Source: an uncultured Oscillibacter sp.
GTDB taxonomy: Bacteria > Bacillota_A > Clostridia > Oscillospirales > Oscillospiraceae
NCBI GenBank assembly: GCA_948902155.1
Contig: CAQVQZ010000144.1
Location: 74-5,534, forward strand
DNA: 5,461 nt
Direction of reading: 5' to 3'
The first letter of the stretch is position 1. Each line of letters opens with the position of its first letter. The position numbers and the translations under genes were made by a program. Under the pieces are notes generated by a model. That model saw only the letters and a list, made by a program, of their open reading frames with translations, had not been told where the DNA came from and searched no databases. This document shows, one piece after another, positions 1 to 5,340 of the stretch.

Positions 1-876
1 AAAAGCAAGCTGGCCATGAAGGAGTTCTACCGGAAGGCCGGCCTCCCCTGCGCCCGGTGCGCGCCCGTCACGGACCTGGAGGCCGGGCTGGCCTTCGCCC
101 GGGAGGTGGGCTATCCCATCATCGTCAAGCCCGACAACGGCGTGGGGGCCATCGCCACCTGGAAGCTGAAAAGCGCCGCCGACATGGAGTCCTTCTTCCG
201 GGACCCGCCGCCGGTGCCCTATCTGATGGAGGAGTACGTCTCCGGCTCCGTCACCACCTACGACGGGGTCTGCGACTCCCGGGGGGAGGTCCTTTTCGCC
301 GCCAGCCACATCACCCGGAATTCCATCATGGACATGGTGAACGAGGGCGTGCCCACGTACTATTACGTGGATAAGGAGGTCCCCGCCGATGTGGAGGCCG
401 CCGGCCGGGCCACGCTGAAGGCCTTCGGCGCCGCCAGCCGCTTTTTCCACCTGGAGTTCTTCCGCCTGACGGAGGACAAGCCCGGCCTGGGCCGGGTGGG
501 GGACATCGTGGCTCTGGAGGTCAACATGCGCCCCGCCGGGGGGTATACCCCGGACATGCTGGACTTCGGCCAGAGCGTGGACGTGTACCAGATCTGGGCG
601 GACATGGTGGCCTTTGACGAGCTGCGCCACAGCTACGACGGCCCCCACAGCTACTGCGTCTACGCCGGGCGGCGGGACGAAAACCGCTACGTCCTCTCCC
701 TCCCCCAGCTGGAGGCCCGCTGCGGCGGCCACGCCCGGCTCTTCACCCGCATGCCCGACGCCCTGGCGGGCACCATGGGCAACCAGGTGGCCATCGCCTG
801 CTTCGACACCCTGGAGGAGGTGGACGCCTTCGTCCAGGCGGCCTTCCAGCTGGAGGAACCGGCCCGGCCCTGCTGA
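1..876 (+). CDS. ATP-grasp domain ligase, 3' part (5' end outside window)
   Basis: Open from the first base to a TGA at 874-876; the in-frame ATG at 16 is internal, since family-like sequence (KSKLAMKEFYRKAGLP) precedes it and there is no ribosome binding site. The 291-residue fragment shows ATP-grasp features, numbered from base 1: the VKPDNGVGA nucleotide-binding strand and loop (K43), the MEEYVSG hinge that normally contacts adenine (residues 76-82), HLEFF (E152), and the metal-binding strand LEVNMRPAGG (E173, N175, R177). Such enzymes use ATP to activate a carboxylate as an acyl phosphate and join it to an amine or thiol; they are often annotated as carbamoyl-phosphate-synthase-like proteins. 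The substrate cannot be read from the sequence. The missing N-terminus should be the pre-ATP-grasp domain. The enzyme is expected to be cytoplasmic. The next gene is 141 bases downstream, so co-transcription is uncertain. Family sure, specific function unknown. Confidence 0.9.
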   Translation, partial: KSKLAMKEFYRKAGLPCARCAPVTDLEAGLAFAREVGYPIIVKPDNGVGAIATWKLKSAADMESFFRDPPPVPYLMEEYVSGSVTTYDGVCDSRGEVLFAASHITRNSIMDMVNEGVPTYYYVDKEVPADVEAAGRATLKAFGAASRFFHLEFFRLTEDKPGLGRVGDIVALEVNMRPAGGYTPDMLDFGQSVDVYQIWADMVAFDELRHSYDGPHSYCVYAGRRDENRYVLSLPQLEARCGGHARLFTRMPDALAGTMGNQVAIACFDTLEEVDAFVQAAFQLEEPARPC

Positions 877-890
877 TCCCCCCCCGGCGG

Positions 891-922
891 CCCGGGGCCT
901 TTCGGCAGGCTTGCGCCCCGGG
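891..922 (+). terminator. Candidate hairpin after the ATP-grasp gene
   Basis: CCCGGGGC at 891-898 pairs perfectly with GCCCCGGG at 915-922 around a 16-nt loop, 14 bases past the stop codon. It is followed by ACAAAAAAATTTTT, so the T-run begins about nine bases after the stem rather than immediately. The A-run and T-run can themselves form a small second stem. It could be a weak terminator or only a GC-rich palindrome. Confidence 0.35.
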
Positions 923-1004
923 ACAAAAAAATTTTTGGCCCTCCGGGAACTTTTCTGCGGACTCCTTCGTCAAACCATCGGAACCCATCCCACAAGACCG
1001 ACAC

Positions 1005-1010
1005 AAGGAG
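1005..1010 (+). promoter_or_regulatory. Ribosome binding site that sets the lipoprotein start
   Basis: AAGGAG lies one base before an ATG at 1012 and seven bases before the ATG at 1018. Only the second spacing is workable, so translation should begin at 1018 and remove the Met-His that the upstream ATG would add. No convincing sigma-A promoter was seen between 877 and 1004. Confidence 0.8.
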
Positions 1011-1017
1011 AATGCAC

Positions 1018-1623
1018 ATGAAAAAGAATTTATCCGCGCTGTTCCTGGCGCTGGCCCTCATCCTGTCCCTGGCCGCCTGCGGCGGAAGCGGCGGTCCCGT
1101 CCAGGATTCCGCCCCCGGCGGCGCCCCCGGGGCCGATGCTCCCGCCCCCTCCGCCCCCGTCGATCCGGAGGACTCCGTTTCCGGGGAGGACCTCCCCCAG
1201 GCGGACGTGGATCTGGCCGACTTTTACAGCACCCTGCGGGAGGAGTACACGTGGCCCGAGCTGATGAGCCTGACGGACGACGCGTCCACGGCCGAGCTTT
1301 TGGACGCCTACTACCCCGGCCTGTCGGAGCTGTCCTTCAAACAGTGCGGGGTCTACATCGCCGCCATCTCCGCCGCCGTGGGTGAAATCGCCCTGGTGGA
1401 AGCGGAAAGCGCCGAGGACGCCCGGAAGGCTGAGGAGATCTTCCAGGCCCGGATCGATTATCAGGTGGGGGACGAGAGCAACCCCGGCGGAGCCTGGTAT
1501 CCCGAAACCATCGAGGGCTGGAAGGACCACTCCGTCGTCGCCTCCAGCGGAAATTACGTCATGCTGGCCGTGGGCGAGGCCTCCGGCGAAGCGGAGGAGC
1601 GCTTTCTCCAGCTGTTTTCGTAA
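1018..1623 (+). CDS. DUF4358-like secreted lipoprotein
   Basis: A 201-residue protein with a lipoprotein signal peptide: two lysines at positions 2-3, a hydrophobic core from about 5 to 18, and a lipobox LAAC with the modified cysteine at C21. It should be lipidated and held on the outer face of the membrane. Residues 22-62 are a Gly/Pro/Ala/Ser/Asp linker of low complexity. The globular part (about 65-200) includes YTWPELMSL, an AAVGEIALVE strand, EEIFQARIDYQVGD, GGAWYPETIEGWKD and a final strand near NYVMLAV. I recognise this order as that of DUF4358 lipoproteins, common in gut clostridia and of unknown function; that assignment is from memory of the family. The start follows from the ribosome binding site spacing. 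The gene ends 150 bases before the PilZ gene, which has its own promoter. No clear terminator follows it. Confidence 0.85.
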   Translation: MKKNLSALFLALALILSLAACGGSGGPVQDSAPGGAPGADAPAPSAPVDPEDSVSGEDLPQADVDLADFYSTLREEYTWPELMSLTDDASTAELLDAYYPGLSELSFKQCGVYIAAISAAVGEIALVEAESAEDARKAEEIFQARIDYQVGDESNPGGAWYPETIEGWKDHSVVASSGNYVMLAVGEASGEAEERFLQLFS

Positions 1624-1660
1624 GCGGGAAGCGGCCTCCTTTCCGGCTGCAAAATAGCCC

Positions 1661-1689
1661 TTGCCTTCCTCTGCCCGATCCTTTATAAT
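1661..1689 (+). promoter_or_regulatory. Sigma-A-type promoter of the PilZ gene
   Basis: TTGCCT (1661-1666), a 17-base spacer, and a perfect TATAAT (1684-1689). Transcription would begin near 1696, giving an untranslated leader of about 80 nt that holds the palindrome at 1708-1754. This is the best vegetative promoter in the window. Confidence 0.75.
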
Positions 1690-1707
1690 AATCCCACAAT
1701 ATCAATT

Positions 1708-1754
1708 GAGCCCTGCTTAAACCCGGCGGCGCTCCGGCGGTTTTAAGCAGGCTC
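1708..1754. repeat. 47-nt palindromic repeat, copy A, in the PilZ leader
   Basis: The outer arms are GAGCC(C)TGCTTAAA and TTTAAGCAGGCTC, which pair with one bulged base; the middle is a GC-rich CCGG...CCGG core. The right arm read in reverse (GAGCCTGCTTAAAA) is identical over 14 bases to the left arm of the split palindrome starting at 5138, so both belong to one repeat family. Copy A lies between the promoter and the ribosome binding site, eight bases before GAGGAG. There is no T-run after it, so it does not look like a terminator. It may be a REP-like intergenic repeat, an operator, or a leader RNA hairpin acting on translation; the sequence alone does not decide. Confidence 0.8.
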
Positions 1755-1762
1755 CGGAAATC

Positions 1763-1768
1763 GAGGAG
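1763..1768 (+). promoter_or_regulatory. Ribosome binding site for the GTG-initiated PilZ gene
   Basis: GAGGAG seven bases before the GTG at 1776. No ATG lies at a suitable distance, so this site fixes the GTG as start. It begins eight bases after the leader palindrome, so folding of that hairpin could affect ribosome access. Confidence 0.8.
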
Positions 1769-1775
1769 ATACAAC

Positions 1776-2486
1776 GTGGGATTCTTTGAGCTGTTTAAAA
1801 AACGGGCCCCGGAGGAACCGCCTCCGGCGGCGCCCGCCCCCAAGGCCCCGGAGCAGGAGGATATCGCCGTCTACTCCCATATGCGGGTGGAGGTGACGGC
1901 CATGGACGGGCAGCTTCTCTTTGTGGCCAAGCTGATGAGCCCCCGGGGAACCACGGCGGAGCTGCACCAGTACTCCGAGGCGGAAATGCCCCCGGAGGCG
2001 GGAACGGAGCCCCTGCACGTCCGCATCCGGGGCTATCACGACCACCTGCGGAAGGCCGTTTACATGGAGGGCGTCATCACGCCCCAGCCCAAGCACATCT
2101 GGCATGTGGACGGGCTCACCGTCGCCAGGGTGGGCAACGACCGGGCGTTCTTCCGCCTGGACACGAACCTGGACGCCAGCGTCACCAAATTCAGCGGCCG
2201 GAACGCCGGGGAGAAGCCCTGCAAAATGCTGAACATCAGCGTGGGCGGGGCCCGCATCTCCGCGGAGCAGCAGTACTGGGAGGGGGACAAGCTCCTCCTC
2301 ACCGTCAAGCTGCTGGAGGACCGGGACCCCTCCATTATGTACTGCAAGGTTCTGCGGGTCATTGAAAAGGAGGGCGGGCCCTATGAATACGGCTGCCAGT
2401 TCCTGGAGCTGAACGAGGCCGACCAGGACAAAATCACCGAGAACATCTTCACCGCCCAGCGCAAGAGCAGAAGCGTCTCCAAATAA
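1776..2486 (+). CDS. PilZ-domain c-di-GMP receptor, YcgR-like architecture
   Basis: A 236-residue soluble protein. Residues 1-27 are a short hydrophobic and basic start followed by a Pro/Ala-rich tether. Residues 28-112 form a beta-rich N-terminal region placed like the YcgR-N domain. The PilZ domain covers about 117-228 and carries both c-di-GMP signatures: RxxxR as RAFFR (R123, R127) and (D/N)xSxxG as NISVGG (N153, S155, G158). It ends with the typical YEYGCQFLELNEADQDKI strand and helix. With both motifs present it should bind c-di-GMP. In the family such proteins act as flagellar brakes or control adhesion, polysaccharide export or enzymes; no flagellar gene is in view, so the target is unknown. 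The gene appears monocistronic: own promoter, leader palindrome, and a terminator directly after the stop. Start GTG chosen from the GAGGAG spacing. Confidence 0.9.
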   Translation: MGFFELFKKRAPEEPPPAAPAPKAPEQEDIAVYSHMRVEVTAMDGQLLFVAKLMSPRGTTAELHQYSEAEMPPEAGTEPLHVRIRGYHDHLRKAVYMEGVITPQPKHIWHVDGLTVARVGNDRAFFRLDTNLDASVTKFSGRNAGEKPCKMLNISVGGARISAEQQYWEGDKLLLTVKLLEDRDPSIMYCKVLRVIEKEGGPYEYGCQFLELNEADQDKITENIFTAQRKSRSVSK

Positions 2487-2488
2487 CC

Positions 2489-2528
2489 AGCCCGCCGGGA
2501 ACGGACAACGCCGTCCCCGGCGGGCTTT
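2489..2528 (+). terminator. Intrinsic terminator of the PilZ gene
   Basis: AGCCCGCCGGG (2489-2499) pairs perfectly with CCCGGCGGGCT (2516-2526); an inner ACGG/CCGT stem extends it after one mismatch, with loop ACAACG. A short TTT run follows (2526-2528). It begins two bases after the stop codon. The stem is strong but the T-run is short. It lies between convergent genes and could also slow transcription arriving from the minus-strand side. Confidence 0.8.
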
Positions 2529-2539
2529 CCCCATTTCCG

Positions 2540-2567
2540 CCGGCCCCGCCCGGTCCCGGGGGGCCGG
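2540..2567 (-). terminator. Candidate hairpin after spoVAC
   Basis: CCGGCCCC and GGGGCCGG form a perfect 8-bp stem with a 12-nt loop, starting just past the spoVAC stop on the minus strand. There is no T-run after it on that strand, so it may be only a partial terminator. The stronger hairpin at 2489-2528 lies beyond and may complete termination. Confidence 0.35.
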
Positions 2568-2569
2568 AG

Positions 2570-3010
2570 CTAAAACCGGAAGAGCTTTAAAATCACGCCG
2601 TACAGCACCGAGGCCACCGTGCCGAACACGATGACCGGCCCCGCCACGGTGAACATCTTCGCCGCCATGCCGGTGATAAAGCCCTCGCTCTTGAAGTCGA
2701 TGGCGGGGGACACCACGGCGTTGGCAAACCCGGTAATGGGCACCAGGGTCCCCGCGCCGCCGTACCGGGCAATCTTGCTGTAGAGGTTCAGCCCCGTCAG
2801 CAGGGCGGAGAGAAACACCAGCGTGCAGGAGGCGGCGGTGCCCGCGTCCTCCTTGCTCAGGCCCGCCGAGGCCCAGCCGTTTTGAATGAGCTGGCCCAGC
2901 ACGCAGATGGCTCCGCCGATTGCGAAGGCCAGGGCCACATCCTGGACGATGGGGGACTTTTTGGATTTCTGCTTGACGTAGGTCTGATATTCCTTGGGCG
3001 ACATATCCAT
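2570..3010 (-). CDS. spoVAC: Stage V sporulation protein AC, SpoVAC
   Basis: A 146-residue membrane protein, close to the usual length of about 150. Recognisable family stretches are IGGAICVLGQLIQN (residues 31-44), LSALLTGLNLYSKIARYGGAG (68-88), LVPITGFANAVVSPAIDFKSEGF (89-111) and the final VAGPVIVFGTVASVLYGVI (122-140). Hydrophobic segments lie at about 22-43, 57-78, 85-101 and 119-142. SpoVA proteins sit in the spore inner membrane and form the channel that takes up dipicolinic acid with calcium during sporulation and releases it during germination. The start is the ATG at 3010, nine bases after an AGAGG site; an in-frame ATG two codons later is possible but less well spaced, and longer upstream frames lack a ribosome binding site. 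It stands alone here: spoVAD and spoVAE, its usual partners, are not next to it. A sigma-G-like promoter precedes it. Confidence 0.95.
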   Translation of the reverse strand: MDMSPKEYQTYVKQKSKKSPIVQDVALAFAIGGAICVLGQLIQNGWASAGLSKEDAGTAASCTLVFLSALLTGLNLYSKIARYGGAGTLVPITGFANAVVSPAIDFKSEGFITGMAAKMFTVAGPVIVFGTVASVLYGVILKLFRF

Positions 3011-3043
3011 GGGAGAATTCCTCTTTTCGTTCCGGATTTCCCA

Positions 3044-3072
3044 TAGTGTTGCCCCGGCGGCCGGAAATATTC
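3044..3072 (-). promoter_or_regulatory. Sigma-G-like (forespore) promoter for spoVAC
   Basis: On the minus strand GAATA (3072-3068), a 17-base spacer, then AACACTA (3050-3044). The B. subtilis sigma-G consensus is roughly a GMATR -35 and a CATnMTA -10 with 17-18 bases between; this has all five -35 positions and most -10 positions. Transcription would start near 3037, leaving a leader of about 27 nt with the AGAGG site in it. spoVA genes are known sigma-G targets, which supports the call. It lies in the 72-bp gap after the kinase gene. Confidence 0.55.
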
Positions 3073-3082
3073 CCATTTCCCC

Positions 3083-4366
3083 CTACAGCGCCAGGCGCAG
3101 CCGGAACCAGCCGTCTTCAATCCGGAAGGAGCACATGGCCTGATATTTTTCCGCGAAGGCGGCAATGGACCGGGTGCCGGTCCCGTGTCCGGCGTCCGTG
3201 GGAAGGGGGAACCCGTCGGGGCCGAGGCGCGCGTCCCTTCCGCAGGGATTGGAAAACTCCATCATCAGGCAGGGCGAGCCGATGCACTTGCAGACCATGC
3301 GCCGGTCCTCCCCGGGCAGCTTCCGCATCTCGTGGATCATGTTCTCCAGCGCGTTGGCAAAGACGGTGGACAGCGCCGCCGTGGGCACGGGCAGCCGGGC
3401 GGGAAGGTCGATGTGGGCCTCCAGCCGCACGCCCAGCTCCTTCGCCTGGCGGAAGTAGCTGCTTAAAACCGCATTCAGGGCGGGGTCGGCGCAGTAGCGC
3501 TCCACCTCGGTGTCGTCCAGCGCCTGCTGGGAGGAGCCGATGTAGTCCAGCGCCGCCTGGGCGTTCCCCTGCCGGAGCATGGCGGAAATGGCCAGAAGCC
3601 TGTGCCGCAGGTCGTGGCGCTCCACGCGGATCCGGTCCTCCGCCTCATGGAGCTCGGACGCCCGGCGCTCCATCATGGAGACCTGAAGCTCAAAGATGCG
3701 CTGGCGCTCCCGCACGCGGAACAGCTCATCCTGCTGGCGCAGGACGGTGAACATCGTGGCATAGGTAAGGGGCAGCAGGATCAGCGCCATGACGGCGGCC
3801 GGCATGTCCCAGGGCCGCAGGCGGAGATTTGTGGGGATGCCCCCCAGAATGGTCAGCGTGAGATAGAACAGCCCCGTCATGGCGGCGAACATCCACCAGC
3901 CCCGGCTGACGCTGTGCAGCAGGGCCAGATAGGGTCTGCGGACAAAGCGCCACGCCACCAGCAGCATCACGGGAAACGACGCCAGCCGCAGGGCAAAGTT
4001 CACCAGCCCCTCGCCGCCCACGGCATAGTCGATAAGGCCCGTGACCATCATCACCCAGATCATCGCCGTGTCCACCAGGCAGAAGGTGAAAAAGAAACGC
4101 CCGCCCCGGTTTTTGGACACGGCCAGAAAATAGAGCAGGCTGGGCAGCGTGGTGGTCAACAGGGTGTATTTCCCCTGCTCCTCGATGCCGTACGCCAGCA
4201 GGATATACAGGTTGCCCCCCATCCACAGGGTCATAAAGGGGATCAGGGAGAGGAGGTACCGCTTCCTGGAATACCGGGGCTCAAACAGCATCAGGAATAT
4301 TGCGACCACCACAAACATGCTGAGGGAAGTGGACCAGTCAATCAGATTCTGATACCGCAGATTCAC
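3083..4366 (-). CDS. AgrC-like sensor histidine kinase, GHKL type
   Basis: A 427-residue protein with a polytopic N-terminal half: hydrophobic segments at about 13-29, 37-60, 68-84, 90-113, 120-140, 156-176 and 188-209. A likely coiled linker follows (210-248). The dimerisation and phosphoacceptor region carries ERHDLRHRL, with H251 the likely phosphorylated histidine. The ATPase domain (about 320-427) shows an N box FANALENMIHE (N338, N342), FSNPCG (371-376) and a G box GHGTGTRS (393-400). This matches the HPK10-type kinases that sense peptides or other extracellular signals and phosphorylate LytTR regulators. The ligand is unknown. The GTG start is eight bases after AAGGGGGG; the next in-frame ATG (residue 17) would cut into the first membrane segment. 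It overlaps the end of the response regulator gene by 29 nt, which implies co-transcription and translational coupling. Confidence 0.92.
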   Translation of the reverse strand: MNLRYQNLIDWSTSLSMFVVVAIFLMLFEPRYSRKRYLLSLIPFMTLWMGGNLYILLAYGIEEQGKYTLLTTTLPSLLYFLAVSKNRGGRFFFTFCLVDTAMIWVMMVTGLIDYAVGGEGLVNFALRLASFPVMLLVAWRFVRRPYLALLHSVSRGWWMFAAMTGLFYLTLTILGGIPTNLRLRPWDMPAAVMALILLPLTYATMFTVLRQQDELFRVRERQRIFELQVSMMERRASELHEAEDRIRVERHDLRHRLLAISAMLRQGNAQAALDYIGSSQQALDDTEVERYCADPALNAVLSSYFRQAKELGVRLEAHIDLPARLPVPTAALSTVFANALENMIHEMRKLPGEDRRMVCKCIGSPCLMMEFSNPCGRDARLGPDGFPLPTDAGHGTGTRSIAAFAEKYQAMCSFRIEDGWFRLRLAL

Positions 4367-5105
4367 GTGCCGGGCCCCCCTTCAAGTAGTAGTCAAGCCA
4401 CCGCTCCGTCACCTCGGCGCGGAACAGGCGGGACAGGGGCAGCGGCCTCCCGTCCGTCAGCCGCAGTCCGGAGGGCTCCACCCGTTCCACAAACAGCAGA
4501 TTGACAATAAAGGACGCGGCGCACAGCACAAAGCCCGGCTGCTCCAGAAGGGGCCTCACCGCGTCCCGGAAGGACCCCCGCAGGCTGGTGCTCTCCAGCA
4601 CGGAATTGTCGGAGAGATGGTAGCGGACGCAGCGGTCCGCCAGCTCGCCGTACACCACGGACCGGAAGGGCAGCCGCCGGAACCCGTCCCGGGTCTTGAC
4701 CGAAACAAGGGCCCGGCGGTCCCGGGCCAGGTCCCCGGCGGCGCCGTCCAGGATTTGAAACAGGCGCTCCTCATCCAGCGGCTTGAGCAGGTAGTCCCAC
4801 GCCCTGACCTGGTAGGAATCCACCGCGAAGTCCCGGGAGGCGGTGAGATAGACAATGCGCCCGCCCTGGTCGAACTCCCGGATGCTCCGCCCCAGTTCAA
4901 TGCCGTTCTCCCCCGGCATGATCACGTCCAGCAGATATAAATCAAAGGCTCCCTTGGCCCGCAGATGCTCCATAAGGTCAATGCCGGAGGAAAACGCGGC
5001 CGTGTCCAGCTCCATATGGGGGCGCCGGGCCCGATAGGTTCGGAGGAACGCCTCCGCCTGCGCCAGCTGCGCCCCCTCATCGTCGCAAAGGGCAATTCTT
5101 ATGAT
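4338..5105 (-). CDS. LytTR-family response regulator (AgrA/LytR-like), probable AUC or AUA start
   Basis: About 255 residues. The receiver domain (1-120) has IRIALCDDE with acidic pair D8/D9, phosphoacceptor D60 in LLDVIMPGENG, T88 in YLTAS and K108 in DYLLKPL. The C-terminal LytTR DNA-binding domain (about 140-250) includes VVYGELADRCVRYHL and SFIVNLLFVERVEPSGLRLTDGRPLPLSRLF. Phosphorylated by its partner kinase, it should activate promoters with paired LytTR sites. The start is unusual: the strong GGAAGGGAGG at 5120-5111 is followed in frame by CTT ATC ATA AGA ATT, with no ATG, GTG or TTG. Family proteins begin M(I/L)RIA, which fits ATC (spacing 5) or ATA at 5102 (spacing 8). An in-frame GTG at 5159 and a TTG at 5186 lie in the palindrome and the inserted element, without a spaced ribosome binding site. 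It is the first gene of the pair. Confidence 0.88.
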   Translation of the reverse strand: MIRIALCDDEGAQLAQAEAFLRTYRARRPHMELDTAAFSSGIDLMEHLRAKGAFDLYLLDVIMPGENGIELGRSIREFDQGGRIVYLTASRDFAVDSYQVRAWDYLLKPLDEERLFQILDGAAGDLARDRRALVSVKTRDGFRRLPFRSVVYGELADRCVRYHLSDNSVLESTSLRGSFRDAVRPLLEQPGFVLCAASFIVNLLFVERVEPSGLRLTDGRPLPLSRLFRAEVTERWLDYYLKGGPARESAVSESD

Positions 5106-5110
5106 AAGCG

Positions 5111-5120
5111 CCTCCCTTCC
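5111..5120 (-). promoter_or_regulatory. Ribosome binding site of the response regulator
   Basis: GGAAGGGAGG on the minus strand, among the strongest sites in the window. It lies five bases before ATC (5105) and eight before ATA (5102), exactly where the conserved receiver domain begins, which argues against the longer GTG or TTG starts. The bases just downstream, CTTATGATAAG at 5098-5108, form an 11-base palindrome over the presumed start codon. Confidence 0.7.
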
Positions 5121-5137
5121 AAATGCGTGCTTCCCCA

Positions 5138-5340
5138 GAGCCTGCTTAAAATCCGGCACTCCGCCGGATTTTAGAGCACTTCTCAAAAATACTGAGAAAA
5201 GTTCAGCGGTTCGGAAATTGCATGGCCGCGTTGTCGTCCTTGACGGGCGCCAGCCCGCCTGCGTCCTCCGCCTTGCCCTGCAATTCCCGCCCTCGCTTCC
5301 TTTTTTCTCATTATTTTAGAGAACTGCTCTAATCAGGCTC
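5138..5340. repeat. 45-nt palindromic repeat, copy B, split by an insertion
   Basis: The left part runs 5138-5173 and the right remnant 5332-5340. Joined, they give a palindrome with 20-base arms and an ACTCC loop, 19 of 20 arm positions complementary (left GAGCCTGCTTAAAATCCGGC; the right arm differs only by AATCAGG where AAGCAGG is expected). In its present state the left part still forms an 11-bp stem (TAAAATCCGGC with GCCGGATTTTA). It belongs to the same family as the palindrome at 1708-1754 and likewise lies just upstream of a ribosome binding site, here 17 bases before it. Confidence 0.8.
5174..5329. mobile_element. MITE-like 156-bp element with TA target duplication
   Basis: The two ends are inverted repeats: bases 5171-5200 and the reverse complement of 5303-5332 agree at 27 of 30 positions (ends GAGCA(C/G)TTCTC). 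TA flanks both ends (5172-5173 and 5330-5331), and the flanks beyond rejoin into a palindrome, which defines the insertion point. The symmetry continues inside: 5213-5226 and 5275-5288 are inverted copies matching 12 of 14, and the centre holds GGGC-gcca-GCCC at 5245-5256. It has no room for a transposase, so movement would need one supplied in trans. TA duplication is typical of IS630/Tc1-mariner elements, but the family assignment is inference. On the minus strand it lies in the response regulator leader, where it would form a long RNA hairpin. Confidence 0.75.

Noticed and set aside
1708..1754. Palindrome as terminator of the lipoprotein gene
   Set aside because: No T-run follows on either strand and it lies downstream of the PilZ promoter, so a terminator role is unlikely.
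1690..1775. c-di-GMP riboswitch in the PilZ leader
   Set aside because: The leader of about 80 nt is mostly occupied by the palindrome; I could not find the conserved GEMM-type core, so only a simple hairpin can be supported.
1743..3044. A 433-codon open frame on the minus strand
   Set aside because: It runs antisense to the PilZ gene and in another frame through spoVAC, has low-complexity Gly/Arg-rich composition and no domain, and crosses the terminator at 2489-2528. It is a product of GC-rich codon use in the real genes.
3046..3750. A 234-codon open frame on the plus strand
   Set aside because: Antisense to the kinase, Arg/Pro/Ala-rich, and overlaps the spoVAC promoter region. No supporting motif.
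3602..4504. A 300-codon open frame on the plus strand
   Set aside because: Antisense to the kinase and regulator; rich in His, Gln, Gly and Pro, with no recognisable fold and no ribosome binding site. The minus-strand genes have clear domains.
5171..5200. Terminal repeat read as a regulator operator (TTCTC...GAGAA inner symmetry)
   Set aside because: The same 30 bases recur inverted at 5303-5332 and the outer flanks rejoin into a palindrome, which an insertion explains better than paired operators.
5187..5312. A short minus-strand open frame inside the 156-bp element (starts MRKKEARAGIAG)
   Set aside because: Very basic low-complexity peptide, no ribosome binding site, lying wholly within a hairpin-forming repeat. 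More simply explained as repeat DNA.
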